A stretch of 64,000 nt of DNA. Origin: Candolleomyces eurysporus (lineage: Eukaryota > Basidiomycota > Agaricomycetes > Agaricales > Psathyrellaceae). Position numbers and translations under genes: made by a program. Where the stretch lies: contig JANBPK010001048.1 of NCBI GenBank assembly GCA_027579435.1, positions 55,885-119,884 on the forward strand. The letters run 5' to 3'. How positions within the stretch are numbered: position 1 is the stretch's first letter; every line of letters begins with the position of its first letter. The notes below the pieces were generated by a model. The model did no database searches. It had not been told where the DNA came from and saw only the letters and a list, made by a program, of their open reading frames with translations. Below are positions 43,799 through 56,759 of the stretch, piece after piece.

Positions 43799-46627
43799 TC
43801 ACCCCTGGTAGGTACAAAACTTCTCCGAATTCACAAGATTTGGATGATCTCTCAGCTCCTGCAAAACCGATCCACGCGTCAGCCGACTTGAAACTCGAAT
43901 GGAGGAAACAAGACGATAGGCGGCAAGTAAAGATCGTCACAATGCATACCTGAATCGCCATCCTATCATGCCTCTTCCTCTGAGAACTCTTATACGCATG
44001 CTTGATATCGCTGATCATAAAGAGCGGTACGAGACAAGCCATAGTCGGGATTGCGAGTTTCCAGAAGCTGTGAGTCGAGTGACGGATTCAATATCAGCAA
44101 AAGGGTAAGCGAGGTTGGGATAGCGGCAAGTCGCCGAACGCACAAAAAATCAGAATTCTTTTCAACACTCCAGAAAGGCTCGAAGTTCATGCCCTGAACG
44201 TCAAAGTCAGCAGAGATATACCTTGATGGTGGAGGAAGAGACTCGCGAAGTATCCAGTAAGAAGTGTCAGAGGGAGGAAAATGATTGTAACCAACGTCAA
44301 TCGTTTCCTGGAATAAACAGAATCATCAGCAGGAGCTCGCACCAAGAACACAAAAATGGCGAGCAAGCGTACATGACAATGTTCATATCATACGAAGCGA
44401 TCTATGAAACGAGGAAAGTCTGTCAGTGGGCCATTCCTTCATAACAAAAGGACGAGACATACATTAAACGCATAATTGATCAAATTCTCTGTTGTCTCGG
44501 AAAACGAATCAAGACTCGACAACGCAAAGTCCATATGGTCATACACATCCGCCTGCAGGAACCCATGAGCACGGACTTCGACGTTTGACCCATTAAAACA
44601 AATAAGCTCACCAAGTAGACCTTCGACTTATAGCTAAGATACCCCTTCACATGGGGCCCATGCCCAGTGGCCATGGCCCTCAAATGCTGCTCATCACTCT
44701 TCAACAATCCATGATCCACACCCATGGACTGTTGGAGATCTTGTCCGTGCTCGGGCTCATGCTCGTGTTCGGGGATTGTCGGAGGAACCAAAGGTATAGG
44801 TGCACCACTTGTCGTCGTCGTTGCAGCCTGTGGTTGTTGCTGCGGCCCATGCTTCCCCTTCTTCTTATTCTTCGCGTGTTCTCTCTTCTCATCTCTAACC
44901 TGTTGCTCTTTCCTAGCCTGTGCAAGGCTATCCCTGAGAGCGATACACCGGTCTAAATCGTACTTCCTCAACCCGAAGATCATCGTTTTGATTGGTTCGA
45001 ATGTTCTTTTGAGCATGATGAGGTCCCCGGAAAGGATATGCACTGTAGTACGAAGCAGAGCAATTAATGCTTGGGAATGAGGGGTAAGTATAGAGCCACG
45101 TACGAGATCTAACTACGTCCATGTTCGGGTCGATCAATATGGCACGCTCCAGATCGGATATCTTGACCTGATACTCGTCCATGACTTCCAATATACGATC
45201 GACAGCTGCGCAGTTCATGAGCTTTGAACGTATACTTCATTGAAAAGTGAGCGAAATCTTACCTAAGTCAATAAGACTCTCAACCAACAGGGACGGGTCA
45301 TCCGAGGTTCGAAGCACCGAATCGGGGTGGTGTATACGTTCTCTAATTGGTGCTGTATGGTCCAACAGGGTGGGATGTATGGATATTACCGTGCCTACAC
45401 GAAACGAAATGAGCATGGGGCTACAGTTCATAAAGCTTATATAGGAACTGCTTTACCGTTGTGTAAGAGGAAAATGAACATGGGTTCTTTTCTGATCTCA
45501 ACCCTGTCGCCTTTCTTCAGCTCCCGCAGACGAGCTATTTGTTCCCGTCGAGACTAAATGCGTGGTTGAGAACCAAACGAACCTTGTAGTCGAATCGAGA
45601 TGGAAGGACGCACCAGGCTGTAATACCCGCTCAACGCTCCAAGACGTTTTCGAATAGTAGATTTGATGGAGGAGAAAGGGTTCCTGCGTGGGCGGTCGGG
45701 TGGTGAGACAAGGCCCTGAAGCATATCCTTGGAATCAGATGAGGCGTGGTTTATTTCCTTATTCATCAGCGACTGGAGGTCACTGATTGAAGCGGCCTCG
45801 ACGCCAGGCGCCTTTGGCAGTCCGCCGCTATTGTCAGAGGGCGACCGGGACACCATATTGCTGGTATCAAAGGGGTGTTGACCCCGCTCAGCACTACTCA
45901 AGTTCTGACGAGGTGCGTCGGTGCTGGTAGGTTCAAATTGGTCAATGGGAGATAGTCGCTTGATCTCAGGAAAATCAGGTGCTTCCAGAGCGTGGCAGAG
46001 TATTCGGAGGAAGAGGTGGTTCGGATAGTAGTCTGCCTTCGAATGGTTATGTCCACTNTCATGCAAAATATCTTCGAGGGCGAGCGANTCCAGGTCTTTT
46101 TACCAATTAGGAGTATGTTCTGGGATAAAATGANTGGACTTACTGTATCTCAAAGCGACNCTGCTCAACACATTCCAATCAATCCCTTCAATATTGATCC
46201 ANCGCACCGAAAGGGGAGGCATATCATCCTCAGACCCTTTCGCCACATCCGGCTGCAAACTCCCTTGTTCAGTAGCAAGAAACTGGACGANCTCGTCGTT
46301 CTTCATCCTCGTGAATGTAACGTCCTGGTTGTCATAGTCGATAACATCGATAANACACTCCTCTTTGAAGTGACTGTATTGGGCGATAGCAGCCCCGCTG
46401 CGAGGGTTGACACCAGGTTCGGCACCAGCATGGGTCTCGCGGTCGAGGTACCTTTGCCTTGAGGCTTGTGATTGGCTTGGCCGGCTGTGGTTCGAGTCGC
46501 TTCGGGCTAGCCTGTCAGCGATGAATGGCAAGTTCGTGAACGGCGGGTGTGCGTGACGGCTATGACTACGAGACATCCTCGCTGGATGCATTGTCCTGGA
46601 AGCAGGCGAACTCATACGGTGCATCAT
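43799..46627 (-). CDS. CorA-type Mg2+ transporter 2
   Basis: Paralogue of CorA 1 with matching exon order; first exon 46144-46627, second starts at 46095, last ends at the TGA 43799-43801. N-terminal part: HFKEECxIDVIDYDNQDVTF, WINIEGIDWNVLS, SLALEDILH and KADYYPNHLFLRILCHALE. Later: EPMFIFLLHNGTVISIHPT, DDPSLLVESLIDL, VDRILEVMDEYQVKISDLER, VHILSGDLIMLKRTFEPIKTMIFGLRKYDLDRC. Near the last blocks there is a Gln/His/Pro-rich insert absent from CorA 1, then GYLSYKSKVYL and ADVYDHMDF. The signature GMNFEPFWSVEK precedes an intron and TM2 FWKLAIPTMACLVPLFMISDI. Several n bases blur single residues near the N-terminus but do not break the frame. Substrate Mg2+ by family; location unknown. Confidence 0.86.
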
Positions 46628-47142
46628 GGCGACGTCGTGTAGAATGATNGTGGAGGAGAACGAATAGNTCTGGGAGTAGTGGTAGCGAGCGCTCCCATAA
46701 TTCGAATTTAGAGGTCAGAATCCGAGACGACTGTCCATGGAAGAATCAGTTNATGTTGCTGACGTCATTGTTTGGAAGCGGAGGTCANAGCAAGCGTAGC
46801 TNNNNNNNNNNNGNCNCTACTTCAACAAAACACATATATTCATCTGACTACTGACTACGGTGTGCTGCTCATGCACATCATGTACAACTACGACTACCAA
46901 CAAGAAATTATCTCAACATCGAGCGAATTACGGTAAAAACGTCAAAACGACGCGCGACTACTACTATAAGNGTTCGAAGTCCTTATTTAAATGAATGTCT
47001 ATATCGTTCAAAGATTGAAGTCCGAAGGTCGAATCCAATGCACAGTTAATGGCAAGAAAATAGTCCTGCGAGAGTGTCCGTATGCGGAGATGAAGAGACC
47101 ATGAAGTTCATGAATCATGACATGCCATGGGGCGAAGAGTGT
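46628..47142. other. intergenic with assembly ambiguity
   Basis: Includes a run of n around 46802-46812. Promoter of CorA 2 and 3' region of the deacetylase gene; no other feature seen. Confidence 0.5.
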
Positions 47143-49511
47143 TCAGATCATCGAGAGGAGGGCAGCCACGAGGAAGGCCAGAAGTCCCGATCCAAGGAAA
47201 GGCTCCGCAACAGAGTTCGCGCCATTTCTCCCTGGCAGAGTGTCATCCGTAGGGACACTACCGTTATCTCCAGTCCCAGTGGAACTGTCGACACCCGGGA
47301 GATCGCCACCAATTCCTCCACCAGTGAAATTGAAGCCGTTAGGCTAAAAGAGATTTTCAGTACTTACTCTAAGAGAAGGCAGCCATGGAAAGTAAACTTA
47401 CACCGATAGGACGTGAAGAATCCTGGAAAGCACATGAGGCCGAGTTGCACAGGCACTGGTTTCCGATAGGGTCCCAATACTCAGTCGAGCAAGTAGCGGG
47501 CACTATTAAACACGCGTTTTAGTCCAAATACGGTTGAAAGGATCCGGAGACACTCACATCGGTGACGAACTTGGTTGGGATCTTGGGCCGGNAGAGGATT
47601 TTGGGGCGTTGGAACAGTCGTGGGGCATCCGTACTGACAAACGAGATCGCGGTAGCGTGAGGNAGAGTGACACAGATGAAAAATGCACTCAAACTTACGC
47701 AAGTGAAGAAAGGGAANTCCGAGAACCCGCACCTCGCCAGCAATCCGGCCTCGTTCTGGGGTACACCGTTGCAAACCTTGACCGAAGCATCGATCGTTGG
47801 CCGNGGGCACGCAAACGAGGGGATAGTGTTCAGCTGGGAGGCGGGAACGGGGTTTCGGACCCAATCCAAAAGCTGCTCATTCGAAACAATCCAAACTACA
47901 AGGCCGTTCTTTCGTGAGCCAGTCACCCATCAATCGCAGAAGCTCTGACACACGTACCATTGTCTCTCTCCTGCGCCCAGTCCAAAAACCTATTGATCAT
48001 ATCAATAGTATCCTGACTGACAGTCACACCAGGGTATGTTCGCTATCAACCATCAAGCGTCCTTGTNAGTAATCACATTTCACCAGAACTGAGATGTATC
48101 ACAAAAGAGCCTCACCGAAACGTGNATGGGATGAGTGTACAACCCAATAGGCTGCCTGTTACCGTTATAGTGATCGGTGAACGTGCTCTGCATGTACGCC
48201 AGAGTNGCNGCATTACTGGGGCTGCTAGCACCGTTCGCTGAGTCCCTACAAGCTAACGTCAGTTACCAAAGTCCAGGCCAATCCATCAGATTGAAGATGT
48301 AAAAGAAAGACCGACTTACAACCAAGGGTCCATCAGATGCGGCCCACGAACACCCCTCTGATCAAAGAAAGCATACATCGGGATCTCCCATAACCCAGGC
48401 AACTTCGGCTCTCCTCTACACACCCCAGGCGTCGTCAAGCAGTTATTCGCCAACCCATTATCCAAGGTATACGGCCAATACGCATCGGTATTCGGGTCTG
48501 TCACAGGAATCGAGGCAGTGGCACTGGAATCGTACAAGAACTTGGAATCATGAAGAGTCTTGAGAGTGTCGGCGTTGAAGTCCAAGAGCGGTGCCCTGAA
48601 ACCCTTGAGAGCGCTGAGGGGTATACCCGCGAGCGAGTTCAGCGCAATCAGATTGCCGTTAACTTCTTCAGGTGTTGGTGANCCCATGTGTGTCATCCTG
48701 AACGTTACGTTCAGTAAAAGTTAGTGCGATCATCCTTAATTTTACGGATCTGTAGCGGGCGCGTAACGTAACACTCACGTATGGTCAGCGATTTCGTTCC
48801 CTTCGGCATACCAATCTAAAAATAATTGACTCTCGCGGTGAGTCTGGCCTGGTTCAAATTCCCTAGGTAACGNGGANACTCACCAGTAATGAGAGAATAA
48901 TTGGTATATCCCAGCGAAACGAAATAAGTCATCTTTGGTTTGCACCCATTAGGATTCCGCCGATGAGCGAGGAACTGATTGACCGCATCCAACGTATACG
49001 ACTGAACCGCATCATCGGCTGTAAACACAATGAATTGCGGTACTTGCGACTATAGGAAGGAGTAAGAGAGAAATCGTCAGCATGGTCCCTTCATCCCGAC
49101 AACGGCATGGAGAGAAGAACGCCGAAAGGGAAAATACAGAAGGAAGGAGATGCAAAGAAGATGAAGAAGGTNGCGCATCNAAATCATGCGGTCAGTCCAC
49201 TTGACCTAGCTCTGACACACAGATCTCGCACTCAATTGAGACCATATGCATTGGGAGNNCGATGTCAAATATGTCCGAGCGCGGCGACGAGCAACCGCGG
49301 AGACCAGATGAAAGTGGGGACTCACTGGGTCCAGACCTCCTGGCGGTGTCGTACTCGCACATTGNCATGCAGGNGGCCTGCATGTATTGGGGTCGCATGA
49401 ATACCCAGCTGCATCNGGACTGGTCGTTGGACCAGATAAACCGCCGTCTTGAGCGAACGCAATCTGAGGGATGGCGTAGAGCAAGCCCAGAANGANAGCC
49501 AAGGACCGCAT
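47143..49511 (-). CDS. CE4 polysaccharide deacetylase, chitin-deacetylase-like, GPI type
   Basis: Carbohydrate esterase family 4 enzyme, likely removing acetyl groups from chitin in the cell wall. Multi-exon, minus strand, from the ATG at 49509-49511 to TGA at 47143-47145. It starts with a signal peptide (MRSLA...LGLLYAIPQIAFA), then a Cys-rich YSCDPNTC segment. After a long intron (about 49045-49325) follows SQVPQFIVFTADDAVQSY. Metal-site motifs are TADDA (TFDDG in most relatives), EIADHTMTH and GFRAPLL. Later blocks are LWEIPMYAFFDQRG, LYTHPIHVS, IDMINRFLDWAQERDN and a Cys-containing tail. The last exon is Gly/Ser/Thr-rich and ends in a hydrophobic stretch (FLGSGLLAFLVAALLSMI), typical of a GPI anchor signal. 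Internal exon borders are approximate because of n bases. Confidence 0.86.
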
Positions 49512-50287
49512 CTTGANGTGAAGAGGAGGAGGCTGGGTAGACTGTGGGCGGGTGGGAGGCAGACCAACCAGGTTGCCGTTGAGCTAGCTGGCCCTAGGTG
49601 GATGACACGTCGAGAATGGGGGGTGGAGCTCGACAAGAGCTTCGAGCGGCTTCTCTTTAAGTANGAGAGACCGGAGAAAGGGGCCTGTAGTGANATTGAG
49701 AAAGAACGGAGAAGAGAAGGCAGATGAAAAGGAATGGNNANGNNNNAAGAGCCTCAGAAGCTCGGCTTTGGCATATGTCAGGTATGTAAACCGGCCAAGT
49801 AGTTTTCCGGCCTTCCCATGCCTATGTCCATCATAACACACCGAACATCATCAAAGTCATCAAAAGCGCTAGTTAAGCGCTTTATTCCAGACCCTAACTT
49901 GGCTTCTGTCCGGGTCGGTAAATCAGGTGAGTCATCGTGTTCATACCAAGAGGGATGGAAGACCCACCAACCAGTCTTNGCTAGTCGACCNACATGAGAG
50001 CTAGGTATCTTATGTAGTCTAGTTCAGCTTGAGTCCAGCAAGANGATGCATGCTAAGATCGTNNAGCTGAGCGACATTCGAGACTCTGCCATGTGGCGCC
50101 CACAGTCACCCACTAAACCTAAATCCAAATATAGATTAAGCATGAATAAAANAGGTNGAGGCGAGCACGCCCGAAAATTTGAGCTTTAGTTGGAATGAAA
50201 AAACAAGCGCAACCTTAGTCTATGCCACGCAGAAACAATATGCCCCTTAATCGTGCCACAATTGATAAAAAAACGTCGGACCGGACA
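49512..50287. other. intergenic with n bases
   Basis: Deacetylase promoter and 3' end of the third F-box gene. Scattered n bases at 49738-49746 and elsewhere. No gene seen. Confidence 0.4.
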
Positions 50288-52063
50288 TTAGACCTCCACA
50301 GCTCGGTTCCGNTGCGGTGNCGGAAACGCGACNTCCTTGCCATTAACGTCCACGCTCACCAACTGCTGCAACTGAGCAGCCTCCACCACCTCCACCATCG
50401 CCTCCACCACGTTCATATGCTCGATGGTCGGATTTCGTCCCACAAGCGAGACGTGTCGGAGCGCGGGGAACATCGCAAGCCANTTCGGGAGCACCGTCCA
50501 TANCCGCATATCCTCNTTCGAAAACTCTTGGTTGACNACCAACGTTATACTCGAAATCGACTGAAGGTCCGGGTTTGAAGAGTCCGGCTGCCCCTCCCTG
50601 ACCGGCGGCGCAACATTGGCAACATTCAAATCCTCAAACATCTTCCAACCGGGACTATTTCCCAGAACGACTTCGACGGACAACGTTAGCGGTCTTCGTT
50701 GCGCACGGAGAAGGCCCGGTATCGAAGGCGTAGCAGAAGTCGGTTGCAACCAATGTGTGAGACCGTCGTTTCGTAGTCTATACGATATGCATAAAGTTTC
50801 CAGCCGCTCCAAGCCGCGTTGTTGCGCAGTCAATAGCTTGAAGACCCAGGTTGCTGGAGCGTGGAGAGTGATAAGCTTTGGCAAGTCAGGGAAGGGGCCA
50901 AGGTCGTAGCTGTCCCAACAATCGACGTCCCGGTCGATCTTTAGTGAAGTGAGCATTGTCATGTGGGAGAGGAAGCGTAGGAGATCGTTGGGCATTATTT
51001 GGCGCAGTTTCGATAAAGTCAATTCTGCTAGCCCAGGNGCTGCACTTGAGATGAGTTGGAAGATTGCAGGCCAGCACTTGTGGTTGATCGAAAGGCCGGC
51101 AAGGGTAAGCTTCTCGATGTTACAGTACTGTATCGCGGATATTGTCCATTGGAGCAGTGGCGGCATGAGGAACATCATCGACTGGATCGTGAGGCTTCGC
51201 AGTTTCGCGTCGGCTTGTGCAGGTGGAAGGAGTTCTGACAGCGGGAGACTGACATGGTGATTATCGGACCTCTTGAATTCCCAGCCATTACCCTTGAGAA
51301 CGGACAAAGGCTCCTTCAGCATTTCGACCAACTTGCGTTCCTTCTTGCCGGTGAGCATCATTCTGAGCGCTTCGAAGGGTTTGGTTCCTCCTCCTCCCCC
51401 TCCCCCTCCCCCTCCACCACCAACACCAGGACCTCCTCTCGAGGGTTTCGAGCGGAAGACGAAGAGATGACTGAGATATCTTCCGCCTTTCAGGTTGACA
51501 GCCTCTGTCGACCTCCCCAAGATTGTATTCATCAACTCTCCCATTGCCAACGACCATTCCTCCAACAGCTCATCCTTGAAGTCGGTAGTCTCGCAACAAC
51601 AGCAACTCTGGTTCCCAAAAATCAACACCACAGTCTTGACGGACGAGAATCGGCGAATCANCCCCTCCAAACGACGCACGCATCGCAGGAGGCGATTAAT
51701 GTCATTNCCNGGTACCGAAAACTTGCACGAGATGCGATTGGCCTTTTTGATATGGAANGCGATGTTGAGGATTGAGATAGCATCAACTTGGTCGTCGTCA
51801 TTGTCTTCGTTGGCTTCACCCAGGGCGAGCTTGATGTGCTTTTCCGGGTTCGTGATACCAAATTTCTTGAGAGAAATCGGTAGACAGAGTTTGTATAGCC
51901 GGTGACTGACTTGGGCGAGGAAGAAGAGCGAGGCGGTATCCAATCGTTCACAGATGGCGAGCAATAGTTCGTCGGGAAGTCCGGGGAATCCTCCTGAATG
52001 AGTTGAGGTATCCATGGGGCTGCAACGTTCCCCTGTCCTATTTTTGTCAGGCCATATCCCCAA
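50288..52063 (-). CDS. F-box-like / leucine-rich protein 3 with polyglycine tract
   Basis: Single open exon of up to 591 aa; the likely start is the ATG at 52015 (MDTSTHSGGFPGL), 16 codons inside the longest frame. F-box-like start LPDELLLAICERLDTASLFFLAQVSHRLYKLCLPISLKKFGI, then irregular leucine-rich repeats (LRSLTIQSMMFLMPPLLQWTI, GLAELTLSKLRQIM, LRFLSHMTMLTSLKID). It has a CCCC cluster near residue 155 and a GVGGGGGGGGGGGG tract near residue 220, coded by CTCC repeats at 51386-51421 on the + strand. Paralogous to 29840-31489. Several n bases affect residues near both ends. Probable SCF substrate receptor; target unknown. Confidence 0.74.
   Translation of the reverse strand: MGIWPDKNRTGERCSPMDTSTHSGGFPGLPDELLLAICERLDTASLFFLAQVSHRLYKLCLPISLKKFGITNPEKHIKLALGEANEDNDDDQVDAISILNIXFHIKKANRISCKFSVXXNDINRLLRCVRRLEGXIRRFSSVKTVVLIFGNQSCCCCETTDFKDELLEEWSLAMGELMNTILGRSTEAVNLKGGRYLSHLFVFRSKPSRGGPGVGGGGGGGGGGGGTKPFEALRMMLTGKKERKLVEMLKEPLSVLKGNGWEFKRSDNHHVSLPLSELLPPAQADAKLRSLTIQSMMFLMPPLLQWTISAIQYCNIEKLTLAGLSINHKCWPAIFQLISSAXPGLAELTLSKLRQIMPNDLLRFLSHMTMLTSLKIDRDVDCWDSYDLGPFPDLPKLITLHAPATWVFKLLTAQQRGLERLETLCISYRLRNDGLTHWLQPTSATPSIPGLLRAQRRPLTLSVEVVLGNSPGWKMFEDLNVANVAPPVREGQPDSSNPDLQSISSITLXVNQEFSXEDMRXWTVLPXWLAMFPALRHVSLVGRNPTIEHMNVVEAMVEVVEAAQLQQLVSVDVNGKXVAFPXPXRNRAVEV
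51386..51421 (+). repeat. CTCC-type microsatellite coding for polyglycine
   Basis: CCTCCTCCTCCCCCTCCCC-type tract inside the F-box 3 gene; read on the minus strand it encodes about twelve consecutive Gly. Slippage-prone. Confidence 0.75.
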
Positions 52064-52623
52064 TATTTTTGCCGTCGTACCTTATCGCAATATGACGACC
52101 GTCGTAATAGACCACTGGGCAGCTTTGGGTTCCTTGGCTGGTCGCCGTGGTGGTCTAGGTGAAAGAAGAGGAATGGGAGGCCAAGGCCATGAGGATATAA
52201 TACCACCACTAGTTTACTAATGGTGCGAGCTATTCATGTGGTAGCCCAGCGTTGTTCGGGCTCACTCTCGGTATATATGTCAGGGACATCTTTTGATGAT
52301 GCGAACCTGGCGACAAAATGCCACGCGATTCGGAGCTCGGAAGGGTGTCCCGCTGGCTGTGTTTGGCCGCCAAGCTCCTGCACCACAATGCGGTTTATAC
52401 CAGTGAACACAGTGCGAATTCAATACAGAGGTAGAGATTACAACAGGGATAGAAGCGTCATGATTATGCAAGGACGTATACATAGATAGCCACGGGTCCA
52501 TAAAGAGAGAGGAGTACGACGCAATAAATGGGAAAACTAGGAAGACTTTCCGCGATCTTTAAGATATCTGCAAATTATACAATACTATCGGGATAAATGA
52601 ATGGCAGGGTAGAAGACGAAGGG
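52064..52623. other. intergenic
   Basis: Promoter of F-box 3 and 3' region of the C2H2 gene. No further feature seen. Confidence 0.4.
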
Positions 52624-53820
52624 TCAATACGTCAACTGATCCTTCATGGGCTCGGGTGGGTGCCAAGGAAACGTGGCCTGGCGAGGTTCAGTCGGCGACT
52701 GCGGGATTTCGGTCCTGAGGGAAGAGACCGCCATATTGGTGACGAATCGCATAGACTCCGCTGGAGTTTCAAAGGGCCCCGCATTGATATAACCAGTGTA
52801 CAGGTTGGGCTGGTGATCATAGATGGTACGAGGTCGGGGTACTACAGGTGACTCAGGCACCTCCAGGATGGGTGGGGCAAGATCACGCGACTGGGACGGA
52901 GGCCTCGACGACGGGGAAGGGGTACCTGGGTTGGAAGTACTAGCCGAGGTTTTCTGTGACCGCCCCGGTTTTGTTTCTCTGTGGACTTTGAGATGCTGAA
53001 GGAGGTTATCGTGGCGGTTGAAGAATTTTTCGCATTGAGAGAAGGTGCACTTGAAGGCTACGCACATGTTAGCCGTTTGTAATATTCTAGAGAGAGTACA
53101 GACTCACGCTTTTCATGGGTATGGATAGATCGTATATGTCTCTTCAGGTGCTCCCCTCGGTGGAAGCACTTACCGCAACCATCAACTTTGCAGATATAGA
53201 CACGCTTTTCAGGTTGAACTACACCGGGATCGACAGTCTGAGTGGTTGGGACACGGCGTCCTCGACTCTTTTTTTGTGAGGTTGGGAACTGGGACTGGGA
53301 ACACAGCACGACTCCGCGAGATGCGACGGTCCCCTTGAGCGTCGGCGGCAGTCGCAACTTCGAGGAACGTAATCCGGGAAGTCGACGGAGGCAACATCTC
53401 ATGCCCCGGGATAGCAGCGGATGAAACGTCGGGAGGGAGGGGGGTGGCCTTAGGCGCAGATCCAGGGTTAGGAGGCTCTTCTATCTCCTCAGTGGCTGAG
53501 GCCTGTCGCGACTGGGTCCTAGTTTTTTTCGAAGCTGCACGTTTTGTGCCCTCTGGTGCAGATTCAGGCTGTCGGCGTTTGGCTACACGGCCTGTCTGTG
53601 ACCTGGTAACAGGTCTGGATACAGAAGGCTCGTTAGAAGTGGTGTCTTCGTCGTGCTTGGATGGATCCTCGTCAACGCGATTCGCCTAATGAACGGATAG
53701 GAGGTTTTGTCGTGAATGAATAACTCTGACGCAAAGCAGCCGTGGAACGGCAATACTACGCACCTCCGTTGTCTCGACGCCCATTACTTCAGCTTCTACT
53801 CCTTCAGAACTCTGAGGCAT
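52624..53820 (-). CDS. C2H2 zinc-finger transcription factor (Msn2/Seb1-like fingers)
   Basis: Exons (minus) 53764-53820, 53359-53685, 53108-53288 and 52624-53057 give 999 nt, 332 aa. Residues about 20-130 are basic and Ser/Pro-rich, with RSQTGRVAKRRQ as a probable nuclear signal. Two adjacent C2H2 fingers follow: YICKVDGCGKCFHRGEHLKRHIRSIH, the linker THEKP and FKCTFSQCEKFFNRHDNLLQHLKVH. The THEKP linker and the RxEHLxRH / RxDNLxxH helices match fungal stress-response factors of the Msn2/4 and Seb1 type, which bind CCCCT-like sites. The intron at 53289-53358 starts GTTGCG, a weak donor, but is needed to keep the fingers in frame. The C-terminal half is Pro/Ser-rich and unassigned. Confidence 0.83.
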
Positions 53821-56759
53821 GTCTCTCGATAGGGAATTTGAACTGGAGGGTACCGCTCGCTTTTAAGGAGAATACTACGACGTATTCTGACAAATTAAAG
53901 CAGGTCAGAAAAAATTCATGAAGCGAGCCAAAAGGACGTACTTTTGAGGTTGTTCTCGGTGAGCGTCGAGCTGGAGTAGTGGGCGTTGTGGAAAAATACA
54001 CAGGAGGATAGGGGTGAATTCGTCCTCGTCGAAGCGACAAAAAGCCCCTGTTCCGCCCAAGATGCGGAAGCATTGGCATTTTTGGTCGTGGGAATGGGCC
54101 TGATTGGTCAGCTTTCTCACCAGCGTGATCAAACGCCAACGCGACGCGCTCGTGGCTGCCCTCCTTGATCAAAGCCACCATCCTCTCCTTGCCGCTGGCA
54201 AACATACCATGAAGCCAGATATAAAGCCTCCCCACTCTGCTCTCACTGCGTGAAAGATTTCTATGAACTTTGGAATCTGCAGGAGATGCTGACCTCACAT
54301 GGTTTACGTATTGCCTTTAGTCTCTGAGTTGTTTGTGCGANGGGGGGACGACACGGCATCCATAGGTGAGTCGCTCTTGGATTCAATACATCTCATGCTA
54401 CCTACTGAGTAGTTTATATAGTGCTACGCCTCGTTACACTGGCATCCGGTCCTTTTTCGTGGCGCAGTAATGAAAAGCTCATGATCCGCTGCACCCTGAT
54501 CCTTCGCGGTCGCGGTCGTGCAAGTCCGCTGGATCGCACAGCCTTGATCTTTGGCTATCTTGACGCATATTCTTTCCACTGCCAGACCACCTGAGCTAGG
54601 GTCAAGCTTTATACGAACTAGAGCTTCTTGGCTCCCGTCGATATGGAACGATGGCATTCCAGCACTTCTTGTCACTCATTCACATCTTCCCCGCTATCAG
54701 ATCGCCATACTGTCGGAGAATGGTGTACGTCCGGTGGACACTTATCAACATGAATGAGGAAGTTTCCTGCAAGGAGAACGGAGTTACTTCCCTTTGACTT
54801 TCTCCATTGGGCTTTCTCTCCTCTACTAGTCCAAGGTTTGTAAGAGAATATTCTTATACAAACAGTGCGCCCTCTGAACCCCGCCGTTCCTCATTCTAGA
54901 ATCTACTTTGGGATCATAGCTACTGCCAAGTGTCAAAACCATTCAATACTCTGCCCGCCAATCCGATGGGCTGATCTGGTTCTATCGGCGGTGGTATACA
55001 CTCGCTTTCGTCACAATGGCGTCTTTGGATGGAGTGGGAGTGCACCGCTCAGTTTCTTCGTTCTTATGACCCGTCTTCAACCGAATCATATTCTTTGAAG
55101 ATTAATACAACTCTCCAACCTATTCCCACTCTTGGTCCAGCGGTGTCTGGCTCCCCGAGCGCAGCAGCTTCCTGGACGAAGCGTTCCATTTCGAGACCTA
55201 AGCGTTACGTCTGTGACTCGACTTGATCGATTGACTACTAGTGAGTATCTCTTCTTATCGACTTCCTCAATGGAGCTGATGAATAAACCTTTCCCGATGG
55301 GAACTTCGCAAGGGATAAGTGGAAAAGCTCTCGCTTGATGTGAATTTTCGGCTTAGTTTGTCTTGTTGAAGCAGTCCATGGCGCCTATCTTCGACACGGA
55401 GTGATCTTTATTTCATAGTGGATGATGCTGTCCTCCTTCTCTTTGGGAAGCCATAGATCGCAGCGCAGAATGGCTTCTTGCTGCGAGTACAGTTTGTTTT
55501 AGCGAGAACGGGGATTCTTTTCCGTAAGACTCTTCTCACCGTTTCCTCAATACTCTCCTTATTTCGACGCTCATGGGACTTCTAATCCTAGATGTGACTC
55601 GATCAAGACAGGCGGTTTCGTGAAATGTTTACAGCGGTCTACATCTACAAGGGCTCGGGCCGTTTTGTAGGTCCTTGTACTTTTCAAAGCCGTGGCTAGC
55701 CATAACCGGCTTCTAATATTCCGACAATTCCCTGTGTCCAAGTCTCCCATTCTTTTACGTACGCAATTTACTGTGCAGCCATACCGTGACCAGGGTGAGC
55801 CTACCTTTTTACACCAGGTAAACGGAGACGACACACCCCTCACATCGTCACAAATGACAAGAGGTTGATATGTATATAGATGCGTTCTTGGCTCCTTCTG
55901 GCCACATCTGTCTTGGTCTGGATAAGTCCTTTCATCTCTGGATCTCAGCCACCATCGCAACCGGAATTATGCTACTTTCCGTTTGAACGTGAATATTGTA
56001 GAGGTAATGAATGTTCATATCCGATTCAATGATCCTCTTTATGACTTTCTTTGACAAGGTCATAAAGCGAGCTACCATTCTCCAAACCCGTCGCGCGCCT
56101 CATATGAACTCGCATCGAGGCTTTACAGCTCCGGCCGTTGTCTTCGAAGACGCTGAATCGTGAGTCGCTTAGCCGTTCAGCTGGTGCTCGCTTGTGTCAC
56201 GAAGCGGTGCTTCTACCGTGTAAGTACATATTTTTCTCCCACTGACACGGTGCTTACTTACCCGCCTAGTCCTATAACAGGTTTCTTCCATCTACAACTT
56301 GCCCCAAACATGGTCCTTCAGGCAGCAGAGCACCATGTCTTACCTGGCCGCGCTGTGCACGTCAGATCAAGCGGACTCTTTCATCCTCATTGTCCTCAAG
56401 AAGCTCTGACGTACGTATGCGAGCTGTGGCACCACCCAGCTTTCATTTTGGAGGTGCTCCAGGTTCCGGGATCTGGGATGACGGTGGAGAGGTGAACCTT
56501 ACTTTTACCGGAGTCGATTTCCGACTTGAGCTGGTCTGTATATGGGCTCGCTGGTTTCCTTCAGGCCAATCAGCTCAATACCGCCGCTCGAGTCGGAATA
56601 TGCGCGTAGTCGCAAAGTTCATTCGGAAGGCAGTGGAAAGCTGGGAAGCTGACAGCTTAAATCTTTATCAAATTATCACGAGTGTGCTATGTTGTGGATG
56701 TTGGTGAGTGCTTCCTAGAACTTTTGAACTTTTCCATAGTTTCCATTTCATTTTAGTTC

